A DNA stretch of 53,252 bases, from positions 1-53,252 of the forward strand of contig NZ_FRAX01000021.1 of the NCBI RefSeq assembly GCF_900142465.1, written 5' to 3'. The notes below the pieces were generated by a model that had not been told where the DNA came from, ran no database searches, and saw nothing but the letters and a program-made list of their open reading frames with translations. Of this stretch, positions 29,416 to 38,463 are shown in pieces; position 1 is the first letter of the stretch; each line of letters opens with the position of its first letter. This DNA is from Fibrobacter sp. UWH6. GTDB taxonomy: Bacteria > Fibrobacterota > Fibrobacteria > Fibrobacterales > Fibrobacteraceae. A program made the position numbers and the translations under genes.

Positions 29416-29448
29416 ACGCCCTGGTTTAAAAACCGGGGCATTTTTTCT
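29416..29448 (+). terminator. Terminator after lipoprotein gene
   Basis: GCCCTGGTTT pairs with AAACCGGGGC and is followed by six T. Confidence 0.85.
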
Positions 29449-29473
29449 AGATTTACACCGCAAATTTTATTGA

Positions 29474-29490
29474 GTCCGTTATGTACGGAC
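29474..29490 (+). promoter_or_regulatory. Hairpin in the leuC leader
   Basis: GTCCGT-TATGT-ACGGAC forms a small perfect hairpin 22 bases before the leuC start. TAGATT at about 29448-29453, after TTTTTTC, could be the -10 box. A role in leucine control is possible but not shown; no leader peptide with Leu codons is visible. Confidence 0.35.
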
Positions 29491-29512
29491 CCGCAAACAA
29501 ACGAGACACACT

Positions 29513-30922
29513 ATGGGAAAATCATTATACCAGAAAATTTTCGAAAGCCACACTGTTGCTAAGCTCGAGAGCGGCCAGTGCCAGCTTTTCATCGGTCTCC
29601 ACCTCTGCCACGAAGTGACCAGCCCCCAGGCATTCGCTTCCCTTCGTGAAGAAGGCACCAAGGTCCTGTTCCCGGAACGCACCTTCGCTACCGTTGACCA
29701 CATTATTCCCACCACTTTCCCGGAACGTAACCGCCCCCTCCAGGACGGCATTTCCGAAGAAATGTTCTCCCATATCGAAAAGAACACCGAATCCAACGGC
29801 ATCAAGTTCTTTGGCCCCAAGACCTGCGAACAGGGTGTGATCCACATTGTTGGCCCCGAAGAAGGCGTTACCCAGCCGGGTATGACCGTCGCTTGCGGTG
29901 ACTCTCACACTGCTACCCACGGTGCTTTCGGCGCTATCGCATTCGGTATCGGTACTAGCCAGGTTGCCGACGTTCTCGCTACCCAGACTTTGGCCATGAG
30001 CCCCCTCAAGACCCGCCGCATCAACTTCACTGGTAAGCTGAAGCCGGGCGTTACCGCCAAGGACGTTGCCCTCGCCTACATCGCCAAGCTTGGCGTGAAC
30101 GGTGGCGTTGGCTACGCTTACGAATTTGCAGGCCCGGTTATCGAAGCTATGAGCATGGAAGGCCGTATGACCATCTGTAACATGGCTATCGAAGGCGGCG
30201 CACGCGTTGGCTACTGCAACCCCGACGAAAAGACCTTCGAATTCCTGAAGGGCAAGCCCTACGCTCCCAAGGCAGACAAGTGGGACGAAGCTGTTGCCTA
30301 CTGGAAGTCCGTGGCTACCGACGCCGACGCTCAGTTCGACGACGAAATCGAAATCAACTGCGACAATCTCGAACCCATGGTGACCTGGGGTATCACTCCG
30401 GCTCAGGCCATCCAGCTCAACGACAACATGCCGAAGATTTCTGAATTCGAAGGCTCCGAAAAGAAGGTCATCTCCGAAGCTTATGAATACATGGGCTGGG
30501 AAGAAGGTGGCAAGATGATCGGCACCCCCATCGACATCGCATTCGTGGGTTCCTGCACCAACGGCCGTCTCTCCGACCTCCAGGCTGCTGCTGAAATCAT
30601 CAAGGGCCACAAGGTTGCCGACACCGTCAAGATGTGGGTTGTTCCGGGCTCCATGAAGATCAAGGTTGAAGCAGAAGCTCTCGGCCTCGACAAGATCTTT
30701 AAGGAAGCAGGTGCAGAATGGCGTGAAGCAGGCTGCTCTCTCTGCCTCGCCATGAATCCGGATAAGCTGAAGGTTCGCCAGGTTAGCGCTTCTTCCAGCA
30801 ACCGTAACTTCAAGGGCCGCCAGGGTTCTCCCACCGGCCGTACCATTTTGATGAGCCCCGCCATGGTTGCCGCTGCCGCTATCGAAGGCAAGGTTACCGA
30901 CGTCCGCAAGTACATCAAGTAA
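29513..30922 (+). CDS. leuC: 3-isopropylmalate dehydratase large subunit
   Basis: With LeuD it isomerises 2-isopropylmalate to 3-isopropylmalate in leucine synthesis. The aconitase-family signatures are present: [16 protein letters not shown], the 4Fe-4S ligands in FVGSCTNGR and CSLCLAM, and the substrate-contact region [11 protein letters not shown]. It has 469 residues, the usual LeuC size. The ATG at 29513 gives [15 protein letters not shown], matching the family N-terminus; the ribosome site is weak. leuD follows after 21 bases, so the two form an operon. leuA and leuB are not in the window. Codon use is strongly biased, suggesting good expression. Confidence 0.97.
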   Translation: MGKSLYQKIFESHTVAKLESGQCQLFIGLHLCHEVTSPQAFASLREEGTKVLFPERTFATVDHIIPTTFPERNRPLQDGISEEMFSHIEKNTESNGIKFFGPKTCEQGVIHIVGPEEGVTQPGMTVACGDSHTATHGAFGAIAFGIGTSQVADVLATQTLAMSPLKTRRINFTGKLKPGVTAKDVALAYIAKLGVNGGVGYAYEFAGPVIEAMSMEGRMTICNMAIEGGARVGYCNPDEKTFEFLKGKPYAPKADKWDEAVAYWKSVATDADAQFDDEIEINCDNLEPMVTWGITPAQAIQLNDNMPKISEFEGSEKKVISEAYEYMGWEEGGKMIGTPIDIAFVGSCTNGRLSDLQAAAEIIKGHKVADTVKMWVVPGSMKIKVEAEALGLDKIFKEAGAEWREAGCSLCLAMNPDKLKVRQVSASSSNRNFKGRQGSPTGRTILMSPAMVAAAAIEGKVTDVRKYIK

Positions 30923-30943
30923 TAGGAACAAGGAGATTTAAAA

Positions 30944-31546
30944 ATGAATTCTATTGACATCGTTAAAGGTTCCGGCGTTCCTGTTCGCGGTAACGACATC
31001 GATACCGACCGTATCATTCCGGCTCGCTTCCTCAAGTGCGTGACTTTCGAAGGTCTCGGCGCAAACGCTTTCGCTGACGATATCGCCGGCCTGGAAGCCC
31101 AGGGCAAGGTTCACCCCTTCCGTGACCCGGCCTACAAGAACGGCACCATCCTGGTCAGTAACCAGAACTTCGGTTGCGGTTCCAGCCGCGAACACGCTCC
31201 GCAGGCTCTGAAGCGCTGGGGCATCAAGGCAATCATCGCTGAAAGCTATTCCGAAATCTTCTTCGGCAACTGCGTCGCCCTGGGCGTTCCCTGCTTCAAG
31301 GTGGACCACGCTACTGCCGACAAGATTCTCGCATGGATCGAAGCCAATCCTTCCAAGGAATTGGAAACCAGCACCGACGCTCGCACCCTGAAGCTGGGCG
31401 ACGAAACCATCGCCCTCACTTTGGCTGACGGCCCCCGCGGTCAGTTCCTGGACGGTTCCTGGAACGCACGTTCCGCTCTCCAGGCTAACGCCGACAAGGT
31501 GCAGGAACTGGCATCCAAGCTTCCGTACATGAACTTCCTTAAGTAG
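30944..31546 (+). CDS. leuD: 3-isopropylmalate dehydratase small subunit
   Basis: Swivelling partner of LeuC. The 200-residue length and the motifs GNDIDTDRIIPARFLK and NFGCGSSREHAPQALK (substrate-recognition loop) are typical. A strong AAGGAG lies before ATG 30944. It closes the leuCD operon. The 140 bases after the stop hold two small hairpins (GGAACTAAAGTTCC and GGCACTCCGTGCC) before the terminator near 31690, so the mRNA has a structured 3' tail. Confidence 0.97.
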   Translation: MNSIDIVKGSGVPVRGNDIDTDRIIPARFLKCVTFEGLGANAFADDIAGLEAQGKVHPFRDPAYKNGTILVSNQNFGCGSSREHAPQALKRWGIKAIIAESYSEIFFGNCVALGVPCFKVDHATADKILAWIEANPSKELETSTDARTLKLGDETIALTLADGPRGQFLDGSWNARSALQANADKVQELASKLPYMNFLK

Positions 31547-31685
31547 TAGGGCGCACCTGCTCCACAAGGTGGATAACTCTACTACGGAACTAAAGTTCCA
31601 AGTATCGTATAGGTGCTTTGAGGCAAGAGGTCGCATCGCTTAGAGGTCGGCACTCCGTGCCTTAAAGGCAAAAGAGCGAATTAAA

Positions 31686-31717
31686 AATGCTCGGGTCACC
31701 AGACTCGGGCGTTTTTT
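31686..31717 (+). terminator. Terminator of leuCD
   Basis: GCTCGGGT and ACTCGGGC pair with two G-T pairs around CACCAG, followed by GTTTTTT. The AT-rich bases from 31718 to 31868 hold only the hipBA promoter. Confidence 0.65.
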
Positions 31718-31842
31718 AGTTACACAAAAACCGTAATTCAGCATCACAAAATTTAATTCTTTATTTTTACTGATTTATAATAAATATTTAGTATTTATTC
31801 GTATATTTTAAATAAAAATACATCATTTCGAAATAAAATTTG

Positions 31843-31848
31843 TATATT
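31843..31848 (+). promoter_or_regulatory. -10 box of hipBA
   Basis: TATATT (31843-31848, in TTGTATATTACC) lies 20 bases before the antitoxin ATG and is followed by the ribosome site GGAGG. The surrounding 150 bases are very AT-rich. Confidence 0.5.
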
Positions 31849-31868
31849 ACCCCATGGAGGAATAAACC

Positions 31869-32291
31869 ATGGTCAAGTACACACCCTTTTCTGACGAAGC
31901 AGTCCTTGTTGAATTCGGCAAACGCATTGCAGGCTACAGGCTCAACAACAACTGGACACAGGCGGAGCTCGCTAACAGGGCGGGCGTCAGCAAAAGCACC
32001 GTGGAGCACATCGAAAAAGGGCAATCCACCCAACTTCTGAACATGGTAAAAATTCTGCGCGCACTGGGGCTTTTGAACCAGTTTATCAGCATTGTTCCTG
32101 AGCTTGGCCCGAGCCCCATGGAACTTCTGATGCAGTCCAAGAACCAGCAAAAGAACAAGCGCAAGCGTGCCTCCAAACCAAGAAACAATACGCAGAGGCA
32201 GGCAAGTTCTTTCGACAGTCCAAATGATTTTTCTGAAACAAGTATCGCCGCCGAATCTAAGTCCAAATGGGTTTGGGACGAAGACAAGTAA
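31869..32291 (+). CDS. hipB: HipB-like antitoxin (XRE-family HTH)
   Basis: Probably neutralises the HipA kinase next to it and represses the operon. An XRE helix-turn-helix is clear at residues 15-70: RIAGYRLNNNWTQAELANRAGVSKSTVEHIEKG. The C-terminal half is Lys/Arg/Ser-rich and probably disordered; it ends in WVWDEDK, and HipB C-terminal Trp residues are known to matter for HipA contact or degradation. At 140 residues it is longer than E. coli HipB (88). A clear GGAGG precedes ATG 31869. It ends 18 bases before the hipA start. Confidence 0.85.
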   Translation: MVKYTPFSDEAVLVEFGKRIAGYRLNNNWTQAELANRAGVSKSTVEHIEKGQSTQLLNMVKILRALGLLNQFISIVPELGPSPMELLMQSKNQQKNKRKRASKPRNNTQRQASSFDSPNDFSETSIAAESKSKWVWDEDK

Positions 32292-32309
32292 GTCCATTTG
32301 GGAGGATTC

Positions 32310-33626
32310 ATGATCGCCGTCGAAGTCAAGCTTTGGGGAACAACCATCGGGGCGCTTTCCATGCAGGAAGGCGAATCTGTGGCGCATTTTGAATACGCAC
32401 CCGCATTTGTCGGGGCCGGCGTCGAGCCCTCGCCCATTACCATGCCCGTAAGCCGTCAAATTTACACATTTCCGCTTTTATCTAACACGTTTAAAGGTCT
32501 GCCAGGGCTTTTCGCCGACTCCATTCCCGACAAGTTCGGCAACAGGCTCATCGATTCCTGGCTTATAAAGCAAGGGAGGAATCCCGAGTCTTTTACGGCA
32601 CTGGAGCGTCTCTGCTATACAGGCAACCGCGGCATGGGCGCCCTGGAATTTTATCCAGTCGAAGGTCCCGCCGCAAGCGAGAACGACATTCTGAATGTAG
32701 AAAACCTCCGAAACTTCGCCGCAAGCATTTTAGACAGCCGAAAGAATTTCAGGGCTAGCATCGGCAAAGGAGCCGCGCTCCCTCTAAAGACAAAAAAGCA
32801 GCAGCAGACCTTCGAGCAGATTCTTCGCGTAGGCACATCCGCAGGCGGCGCAAGGGCAAAGGTGCTTATCGCCCTGGACGAAACCACCAGCGAAATCCGA
32901 TCCGGGCAAGTCGCCAATGGCGAAAACTTTTCCTATTGGCTTCTGAAGCTGGACGATGTGCAGAACAACAGCGACAAGGAAAAGGCTGATTTCCAAGGCT
33001 ACGGCCCTATCGAATACACCTACTACCAGATGGCACATGCAGCAGGCATCCAGATGTCGGAATGTCGTCTGTTGGAAAAGGCTGGACACAGGCACTTTAT
33101 GACAAGACGCTTTGACCGCCTCGCCGGTGGCAAGAAGTTGCATTACCAGTCCCTCTGCGCACTCGCCCACTACGACTTCAATGCTGCAGGTGCCTACAGC
33201 TACGAGCAGGCAATTACCATAATCAAACAGCTAGGCCTCGGTTACGACACCCTCGAAGAATTTTTCCGCAGGGCCGTTTTCAATATCTGTGCCCGCAACC
33301 AGGATGATCACGCCAAGAACATCGGATTTCTGATGAACAAGCGGGGCGAATGGAGCCTGGCCCCCGCATTCGACATGACTTACGCCTACAATCCGGGCGG
33401 TCTCTGGACCGGCACCCACCAGCTCACCTTCAACGGCAAGCGGGACTATTTCACCACTGACGATTTCAAGGCCGTGGCAAAGTTTGCTGGCCTTAAGCAA
33501 GGCCGCTACAAAAAAATATTGGTCGACGTGCAAAGCGCAGTCAGCCAATGGAGTAAGTTTGCAAAAACAAACGAAGTTAGAGCGGAATACATCAAGCAGA
33601 TCAAGGCTGCACATAGAGCATTTTAG
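32310..33626 (+). CDS. hipA: HipA-like Ser/Thr kinase toxin
   Basis: In the known system HipA phosphorylates glutamyl-tRNA synthetase and causes growth arrest. Family features are seen in order: N-terminal subdomain with FADSIPDKFGNRLID; a Gly-rich loop TSAGGARAK (about residues 175-183); the hinge and core YWLLKLD; MTRRFDR; the catalytic NQDDHAKN (about 330-337); and the metal-binding APAFDMTYAYNP. All catalytic residues look intact. ATG 32310 is preceded by GGAGG five bases upstream; an in-frame TTG at 32298 is less likely. The length, 438 residues, fits. The pair sits next to a decayed AT-rich segment, consistent with an acquired module. Confidence 0.9.
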   Translation: MIAVEVKLWGTTIGALSMQEGESVAHFEYAPAFVGAGVEPSPITMPVSRQIYTFPLLSNTFKGLPGLFADSIPDKFGNRLIDSWLIKQGRNPESFTALERLCYTGNRGMGALEFYPVEGPAASENDILNVENLRNFAASILDSRKNFRASIGKGAALPLKTKKQQQTFEQILRVGTSAGGARAKVLIALDETTSEIRSGQVANGENFSYWLLKLDDVQNNSDKEKADFQGYGPIEYTYYQMAHAAGIQMSECRLLEKAGHRHFMTRRFDRLAGGKKLHYQSLCALAHYDFNAAGAYSYEQAITIIKQLGLGYDTLEEFFRRAVFNICARNQDDHAKNIGFLMNKRGEWSLAPAFDMTYAYNPGGLWTGTHQLTFNGKRDYFTTDDFKAVAKFAGLKQGRYKKILVDVQSAVSQWSKFAKTNEVRAEYIKQIKAAHRAF

Positions 33627-33770
33627 GCTTTACGCCTTCATCTTCCACAACGCCACCATCTACACAGCTTTCTCTAAAATTAACATTTTCATTCATCAGC
33701 CCAATTTTAAAAGCAAAAGCCGCAAAATCAAACAGAACAATACAAACAAAACGAATTTCGCAATACAAGA

Positions 33771-33797
33771 AAGGGCATGGTCAAAGCCATGCCCCTT
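33771..33797. terminator. Terminator after hipA
   Basis: GGGCATGG-TCAAAG-CCATGCCC with AAA before and CTTT after. It lies between hipA and the minus-strand decayed genes, and could act for either. Confidence 0.6.
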
Positions 33798-33814
33798 TGC
33801 TACATCATAGAGAA

Positions 33815-33880
33815 TTACGCATTCCTAACTACCCAAACATCAGTCAAAAAAATCAGAAATGTCAGTACTAGAATTTTCAT
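33815..33880 (-). CDS. Possible 21-residue hydrophobic peptide
   Basis: A tiny frame (ATG 33880, TAA 33815) lies two bases after the stop of the frameshifted gene upstream. It encodes MKILVLTFLIFLTDVWVVRNA: a single hydrophobic segment resembling a signal peptide or a membrane microprotein. A GGAG lies about 16 bases before the ATG, which is rather far. It may be a real small protein, or the leader of a gene whose body has been lost. Confidence 0.3.
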   Translation of the reverse strand: MKILVLTFLIFLTDVWVVRNA

Positions 33881-33882
33881 TG

Positions 33883-34670
33883 TTAATACTTGCAGTCTCC
33901 GTTGATTTTGATGACAAAGTCGAACTTCTTATCAATCGTTACAGAATCAATCTGGATTTTCGCACGATTTTCAATTAGCAATTGACGGGCTGAATTATTC
34001 AGAATGTACTCATCTGACACGTCGATAAAATCAGTCAAAACGTATTCATCACAGCCCTTTGTAATGAAATCTTCCAAGACCAAAAGCATATTTTTAGGAT
34101 TTCTGATATAGGTCGTGACTTGTTCGACGTATTTTTTACAGTTGCACAAACTATTTTCGATTCCCGAAAACAAGAATTTAGGAAGATAGTCTAAATCCTT
34201 AGTCTTGTACAATCGCTTACCCTTTTTGTCAACACAATATTCAGCAACAACAAGATTGTTTTGACACTCACCCTTAATTTTGAATTTAAAGAATTTTGTC
34301 TTTTTTTCTTGGTTGTCATATCAAATGACTCAACCTTGCCGTTTAAATGCGCGCCATAATGTGTTTCCAGTTTTCTTGATGCGTCATTCAAATGAAAGTT
34401 GAAATCAAAAACAGGAGGGCCACCCAGCACGGCGCATCCTCCCATAAGTGAATCCAAACTATCTGATGGCGCGTCGAACTTAAAATGAACATACGGTTCT
34501 TTTCCTGATGTATAATTCGCACCAAAAGACTCACTAATCAAATCGTTATTCAATACAGGATGAATACTGTATTCATTTGGGTTTTCTGCAAAGTATGCAC
34601 AGAAGTCATACACATCTTCATGCCCGAAGCAGAATGCGCAAAGAATCAAATAAGCACTAATCTTTTTCAT
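33883..34670 (-). pseudogene. Secreted protein of unknown function, frameshifted
   Basis: Two overlapping frames form one former gene of about 262 residues. The first (ATG 34670) starts with the signal peptide MKKISAYLILCAFCFG and continues through a Cys-containing, beta-rich region. At the run of seven A on the minus strand (plus 34301-34307) one base is missing. Past it the correct reading is found in the other frame (FFKFKIKGECQNNLVVAEYC) and runs through the second frame to the stop at 33883. Without an extra base the first frame goes on as nonsense and ends at 34191. The family is unknown. The stretch is much more AT-rich than the core genes around it. Confidence 0.7.
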
Positions 34671-34692
34671 ACATAATTAAATCTAATTTATC

Positions 34693-35369
34693 TTATTTTT
34701 TTAAGCATATTTGACTAATTAAACTATTGTAGTTATTTATCAATTCCGCATTTACATCGATGCGATCTTTACAATTATTATTTGTATCGTAATCATCCCA
34801 TGCGTTTTGTACATTGTATAAATCACTGAGTTTAACAGATATTTTCTGCCACCACATTATTTCAACAGCATTTCCACAAATTTCTTTTTTTTGTTTTTGA
34901 TGACGCAACTGAGAATTCCAATGTCCAACTTCCGCTATATTTGCTATCAGACCATATTTCTTTATGCCTTTTTTCATGAGAAATCAGAGTTTCGTTATTT
35001 CCTTGGTATACTAGCCTACCCACTTTCATTCGCAAAGAACCTTCAGATATAAAATATCTAGCGTCCCCTTCAATCCGTATGGACTTGTAACAAATTCTTA
35101 TCATGGGTTCCGCTTTAACATATCCACTCAAAGTTTCAGATTTTAGTAAGGCATGAACATTAGACTCTTTTTTGCGTTTTGATTTATTCCAAACTCTTTG
35201 ATAAACGTTTTTTTTCTAAATCAAAAGATATTTTATACCCTAAATTTCTGCCTAGTGCATCATAATGATATGCATCACTATTTAACTCTAATGCATTATT
35301 ATTCTGTAATACAGTTTCATCTTTGTATGTATTTTCACTTGTTCGTTTTGTCCTGCAATAACAACCCAT
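34693..35369 (-). pseudogene. Protein with HExxH motif, broken by two frameshifts
   Basis: Three overlapping frames read as one protein of about 225 residues if one A is removed at each of two A8 runs (plus 35208-35215 and 34885-34892). The joined product passes through SFDLEKNVYQRVWNKSK, then ICYKSIRIEGDARYFISEG, then NNETLISHEKRHKEIW, which contains HEKRH, a HExxH zinc-binding pattern. It ends in a Cys- and Trp-containing helical part. The 5' end is uncertain: ATG 35369 lies within the TIGR02147 remnant, and no signal peptide is seen, so the true start may be lost. A short YHYDALGRN near the N-terminus resembles an RHS repeat but is single. Confidence 0.55.
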
Positions 35370-35619
35370 ATCTACACATCAATTTCAAAGCCTCGCTAAC
35401 CTCACTTGCGGGAATTTCCGGATAACACAGCTTTGCAATTTCTGCCGGTTTAGGATTTTTCAATGTGGAGGCAACTTCGCGGATAACAGAATATTTCCAG
35501 GATTTAAAGAACTTGTAGGATTCACTATTCAAAACCGCTTCCTTGCGATTTTTTACAAGATCCTTGTAAAAGTCAAGAAGAAATTGACGATAATCAATAT
35601 ATTCAACAATATTGGTCAT
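35335..35619 (-). pseudogene. Truncated TIGR02147-family protein
   Basis: The first 22 residues (MTNIVEYIDYRQFLLDFYKDLV) match the characteristic start of the TIGR02147 family, a set of paralogues numerous in Fibrobacter. The next part (YKFFKSWKYSVIREV and KPAEIAKLCYPEIPASEVSEAL) corresponds to the middle of that family. The usual HTH-like segment between them and the whole C-terminal half are missing, leaving 94 residues instead of about 270. An internal deletion plus 3' loss is the simplest reading. TIGR02147 members are thought to be regulators; this one is probably inactive. Confidence 0.65.
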
Positions 35620-35668
35620 AAATCAAAACATAGTTAAACGCCACTCATCCCGAAAACAAGAACAATAC

Positions 35669-35702
35669 AAAAAGTCCGGGTCTCTAGACTCGGACTTTTT
35701 TC
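35669..35702. terminator. Bidirectional terminator
   Basis: AAAAAGTCCG-GGTCTCTAGACT-CGGACTTTTTT; the inner GTCT/AGAC also pairs. It lies just past the stop codon of the second diguanylate cyclase gene. Confidence 0.8.
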
Positions 35703-35720
35703 ATATTTAAAGCAAAACTT

Positions 35721-36803
35721 TTATTCCTTGCAGATCTGATTTTTTCCGTTAGCTTTAGCCTTGTACAACAAGGCGTCTACCCCACTCAAAATCTTATTCT
35801 GACTTTCAAAGGCTTCATCGCCGCAACAGACCAAACCGCCGCTGATGGATATCACCATCTCGGGCTTGTCGGCATAGGCAATTCCACGGACCTGGGTGCG
35901 GATATATTCCGCCTTGGCAAAGGCCATTTCCATGGAACTGGCGCGGATCAGCTGGATAAACTCCTCGCCACCATAACGAACAGCGCATTCCCCCTTGCTG
36001 GCATCCTCGACGCTGCGCCCAATAGTCGCAACACCGCGCAACACCATATCACCAAAAGGATGGCCGTAAGTATCGTTAATCTCCTTGAAGTTATCGATGT
36101 CGTACATGAACACGTAATAGCCATCCTTGCGATCATGCCATACCGTTTTCGACAGGTAGTCAATAAAATGGCGACGGTTGTACAAATCGGTCAGCGGATC
36201 CTTTTCGGCCAGATACCGCAGTTTCTCCAGAAGTTCGTCCTTGTCTTTCTGGTTCAAGGCATAAAGTTTCAGCAAATACGAAGTCGTCGCACCAAGGCAA
36301 ATGGACAGCACCAGATAAGTGGCGCAATAATCGATAAACGTGGTTTCGGCATCGATGTTGGTCACCCACTCCGGATGCAGCCAGGACACCACAAAAGAAG
36401 CTTCGCCCGACACAATGGCAAAGGCGATCAACATATAACGGGTCGCCCTCTTTTCGTGAAGCGCACAGAGGAACACCGAGCCAAAGAAATAGATGATGAT
36501 ACTGCTGTTCAGAGCGCCATACATGAAAAACTGAAGAGGCAGGATAATGCCGCACATCAAAAGGCACAGCGCCACATAGCAAAACGAGATTTTCTGAGTT
36601 ATCTTGGCGAGAACCCCCAGGAGGACAACACACAAGAAGCAGAAAAAGCAAAAAGTAACTGTCGATCCCGGCAGCTTTTCAACAACAGAGGAAACTGCAG
36701 ACATGAACGATGCCAGGCCTACAAGGCCTAAAGTCACCCAAAAGAAGACATTTTCCAATGTATCCTGCTTACGCAGGAATTCGTCCAGACGTTCCTGAAA
36801 CAT
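35721..36803 (-). CDS. Membrane diguanylate cyclase (GGDEF), no I-site
   Basis: The N-terminal half (about residues 18-185) has five or six hydrophobic helices. The GGDEF domain begins at KDPLTDLYNRRHFIDYL (about 205) and has the active-site motif YGGEEF and the downstream ISISGGLV. The residues where an RxxD inhibitory site would lie (SKGE-CAVRY before GGEEF) do not match, so product inhibition at that site is probably absent, unlike in the diguanylate cyclase at 3644. At 360 residues there is no PAS or EAL domain. The ATG at 36803 is preceded by GGAGAGG on the minus strand, a good ribosome site. Confidence 0.92.
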   Translation of the reverse strand: MFQERLDEFLRKQDTLENVFFWVTLGLVGLASFMSAVSSVVEKLPGSTVTFCFFCFLCVVLLGVLAKITQKISFCYVALCLLMCGIILPLQFFMYGALNSSIIIYFFGSVFLCALHEKRATRYMLIAFAIVSGEASFVVSWLHPEWVTNIDAETTFIDYCATYLVLSICLGATTSYLLKLYALNQKDKDELLEKLRYLAEKDPLTDLYNRRHFIDYLSKTVWHDRKDGYYVFMYDIDNFKEINDTYGHPFGDMVLRGVATIGRSVEDASKGECAVRYGGEEFIQLIRASSMEMAFAKAEYIRTQVRGIAYADKPEMVISISGGLVCCGDEAFESQNKILSGVDALLYKAKANGKNQICKE

Positions 36804-36906
36804 GACACCTCTCCTTCAATACCATACCCAACAGAGTTCTTAATATAAAATTGTATTATAAGAATTTCAACAAGAATCACCATTTTTTATGGGTAATAAG
36901 CATAAA

Positions 36907-36940
36907 GCAAAAAGCGCCCGCCACAGCGGACGCTTTCGCA
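36907..36940 (-). terminator. Terminator of the NamZ-like gene
   Basis: On the minus strand AGCGTCCGC-TGTG-GCGGGCGCT is followed by TTTTGC. One mismatch in the stem. Confidence 0.65.
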
Positions 36941-36958
36941 CAAGTCTAACTTTAATAA

Positions 36959-38056
36959 TTAGATAGAAGACTCGATAAATTCCTTACGGAAGGTTCCATT
37001 GCCCAGCAAGATGTCGATGGGCAGCTTGTGGAATTCGTATTCGTAAGGCGGCTGCTTCCAGGCGAAATCCTTGGGATATTCGTTGAAGATGTACTGCAGA
37101 AGTTTAATTGCCATGTCGAAACTGCGGAACTTGTCGCGATCCAGAACGTGAATCTGGGCACCACCGCAAATCTGGCCAGCGCCCTTGTGGAAGGTAGGCT
37201 GGAAGTAGTTTTCGCGGAAGTACACACCAGGCAGCTTCAGACCGTTCATGTACTTGCAAAGTTTAACGGCATCGATGAAGGGCGCGCCAAAGATTTCGAA
37301 GGGGCGAGTAGTTCCGCGGCCTTCGCTGACGTTGGTGGCTTCAAAGAGGCACATACCCGGATAGACGATTGCGGTATCCAGGGTCGGCATGTTGGGGCTG
37401 GGAAGAATCCACGGGAGACCAGTCTGGTCGTACCACATCTTCTTATCGTAACCTTCCATGTGCATCACGTAAAGTTCGCACTTGGGGAAACATTCAGCCT
37501 TGAACTGTTCAGCCAATTCGCCGATAGTCTTGGCGTGGCGGGTACGGATGCTGTGGAGGCCCACAAAACTTGTGTAATTCAAATCCAGAACCGGACCTTC
37601 TTCGTCCACACAATTAATGGGGTTCGGGCGATCCACGACCACAACGGGAATACCCAGCTTTTCGCAAGCCTTCATGCACAGGTAAAGAGTCCAGATGAAG
37701 GTGTAATAGCGGGCACCCACATCCTGCAAGTCTACCAGGAGGGCGTCCACGTGAGAAAGCATTTCGGCGGTAGGTTCGCGGTGTTCGCCATAAAGGCTGT
37801 AAACAGGAATTCCAAGTTCCGGGTCGGTGTAGCCTTCCCATTCAATCATGTTGTCCTGGGTGTGGCCCTTGATACCATGCTGGGGGCCGAACAATGCAGA
37901 CAACTTAAACAGTTTGCCATCATAGGACTTCAGAAGATCAAGAGTATAGCTCAGGTCTGCACAGACAGAAGCCGGATGGAGAACGGCGCCAAGGCGCTTG
38001 CCACGGAGGGCGGCAGGGAAAGACTTTTCGAAATTGGAAAGAGCGAGAGTAACCAT
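36959..38056 (-). CDS. DUF1343 protein, NamZ-type exo-beta-N-acetylmuramidase family
   Basis: Members of this family (NamZ) remove terminal MurNAc from peptidoglycan fragments in cell-wall recycling. Conserved stretches are HPASVCADLSYTLDLL, ALFGPQHGIKG, VYSLYGEHREPT, LVDLQDVGARYYTFIWTL and VVDRPNPI. Length is 365 residues. There is no signal peptide, so it should act in the cytoplasm, whereas many relatives are exported. ATG 38056 lies close to the heptamer repeat array that fills the upstream gap; no clear ribosome site is seen. The specificity is inferred from the family. Confidence 0.85.
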   Translation of the reverse strand: MVTLALSNFEKSFPAALRGKRLGAVLHPASVCADLSYTLDLLKSYDGKLFKLSALFGPQHGIKGHTQDNMIEWEGYTDPELGIPVYSLYGEHREPTAEMLSHVDALLVDLQDVGARYYTFIWTLYLCMKACEKLGIPVVVVDRPNPINCVDEEGPVLDLNYTSFVGLHSIRTRHAKTIGELAEQFKAECFPKCELYVMHMEGYDKKMWYDQTGLPWILPSPNMPTLDTAIVYPGMCLFEATNVSEGRGTTRPFEIFGAPFIDAVKLCKYMNGLKLPGVYFRENYFQPTFHKGAGQICGGAQIHVLDRDKFRSFDMAIKLLQYIFNEYPKDFAWKQPPYEYEFHKLPIDILLGNGTFRKEFIESSI

Positions 38057-38087
38057 GGTTAGTTAGTAGTTAATAGTGAAGAGTGAA

Positions 38088-38156
38088 GAGTTATGAGTTA
38101 TGAGTTATGAGTTATGAGTTATGAGTTATGAGTTATGAGTTATGAGTTATGAGTTA
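38088..38156. repeat. Heptamer tandem array (GAGTTAT)n
   Basis: Nine perfect copies of GAGTTAT follow each other from 38088 to 38150, and a tenth partial copy GAGTTA ends at 38156. The array begins about 30 bases upstream of the NamZ-like start. The 407-base gap to ssb holds no gene, but it contains this array and the hairpin elements at 38163 and 38240. Confidence 0.95.
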
Positions 38157-38162
38157 AAATAT

Positions 38163-38182
38163 GGCGCCTTCGGCGCGATTAT
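38163..38182. repeat. Dispersed intergenic hairpin element, copy 1
   Basis: GGCGCCTTCGGCGCGATTAT, a GCGCC-TTCG-GCGC hairpin plus a constant GATTAT. It also occurs at 38240 (one base different) and, inverted, at 44118. It is followed here by a second hairpin GGAGCCACAGGCTCC and CTCATACCT repeats. Confidence 0.8.
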
Positions 38183-38239
38183 TTAGCTGAAAGGAGCCAC
38201 AGGCTCCGCCCTCATACCTGATACCTCATACCTAACTTT

Positions 38240-38259
38240 GGTGCCTTCGGCGCGATTAT
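38240..38259. repeat. Dispersed intergenic hairpin element, copy 2
   Basis: GGTGCCTTCGGCGCGATTAT, differing from copy 1 at one base. It is flanked by CTCATACCT-like direct repeats. Confidence 0.8.
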
Positions 38260-38463
38260 AAGATTTCGTATCTGACAACTCATATCTAATATCCAGCCTC
38301 GTACCTTTAGCCTTTAAACTTGCTGCTTTAAGATAGTTATTTGAGCAAAAAATGTCGCATATTGTTTGCAAAATGCTCTGGTTTTTCAAATTGACAGTTT
38401 AATGACATTCGTTTTTTTTATCTTTGCTCCCGTAGAAACAAAAAAATAAAAATAGGATTAATT

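Noticed and set aside
35270-35310. RHS-repeat toxin fragment (YHYDALGRN)
   Set aside because: Only one short match with no further RHS repeats; probably coincidence.
38088-38156. CRISPR array or direct-repeat origin
   Set aside because: A head-to-tail heptamer without spacers is a simple tandem repeat; no DnaA boxes or replication genes are nearby.
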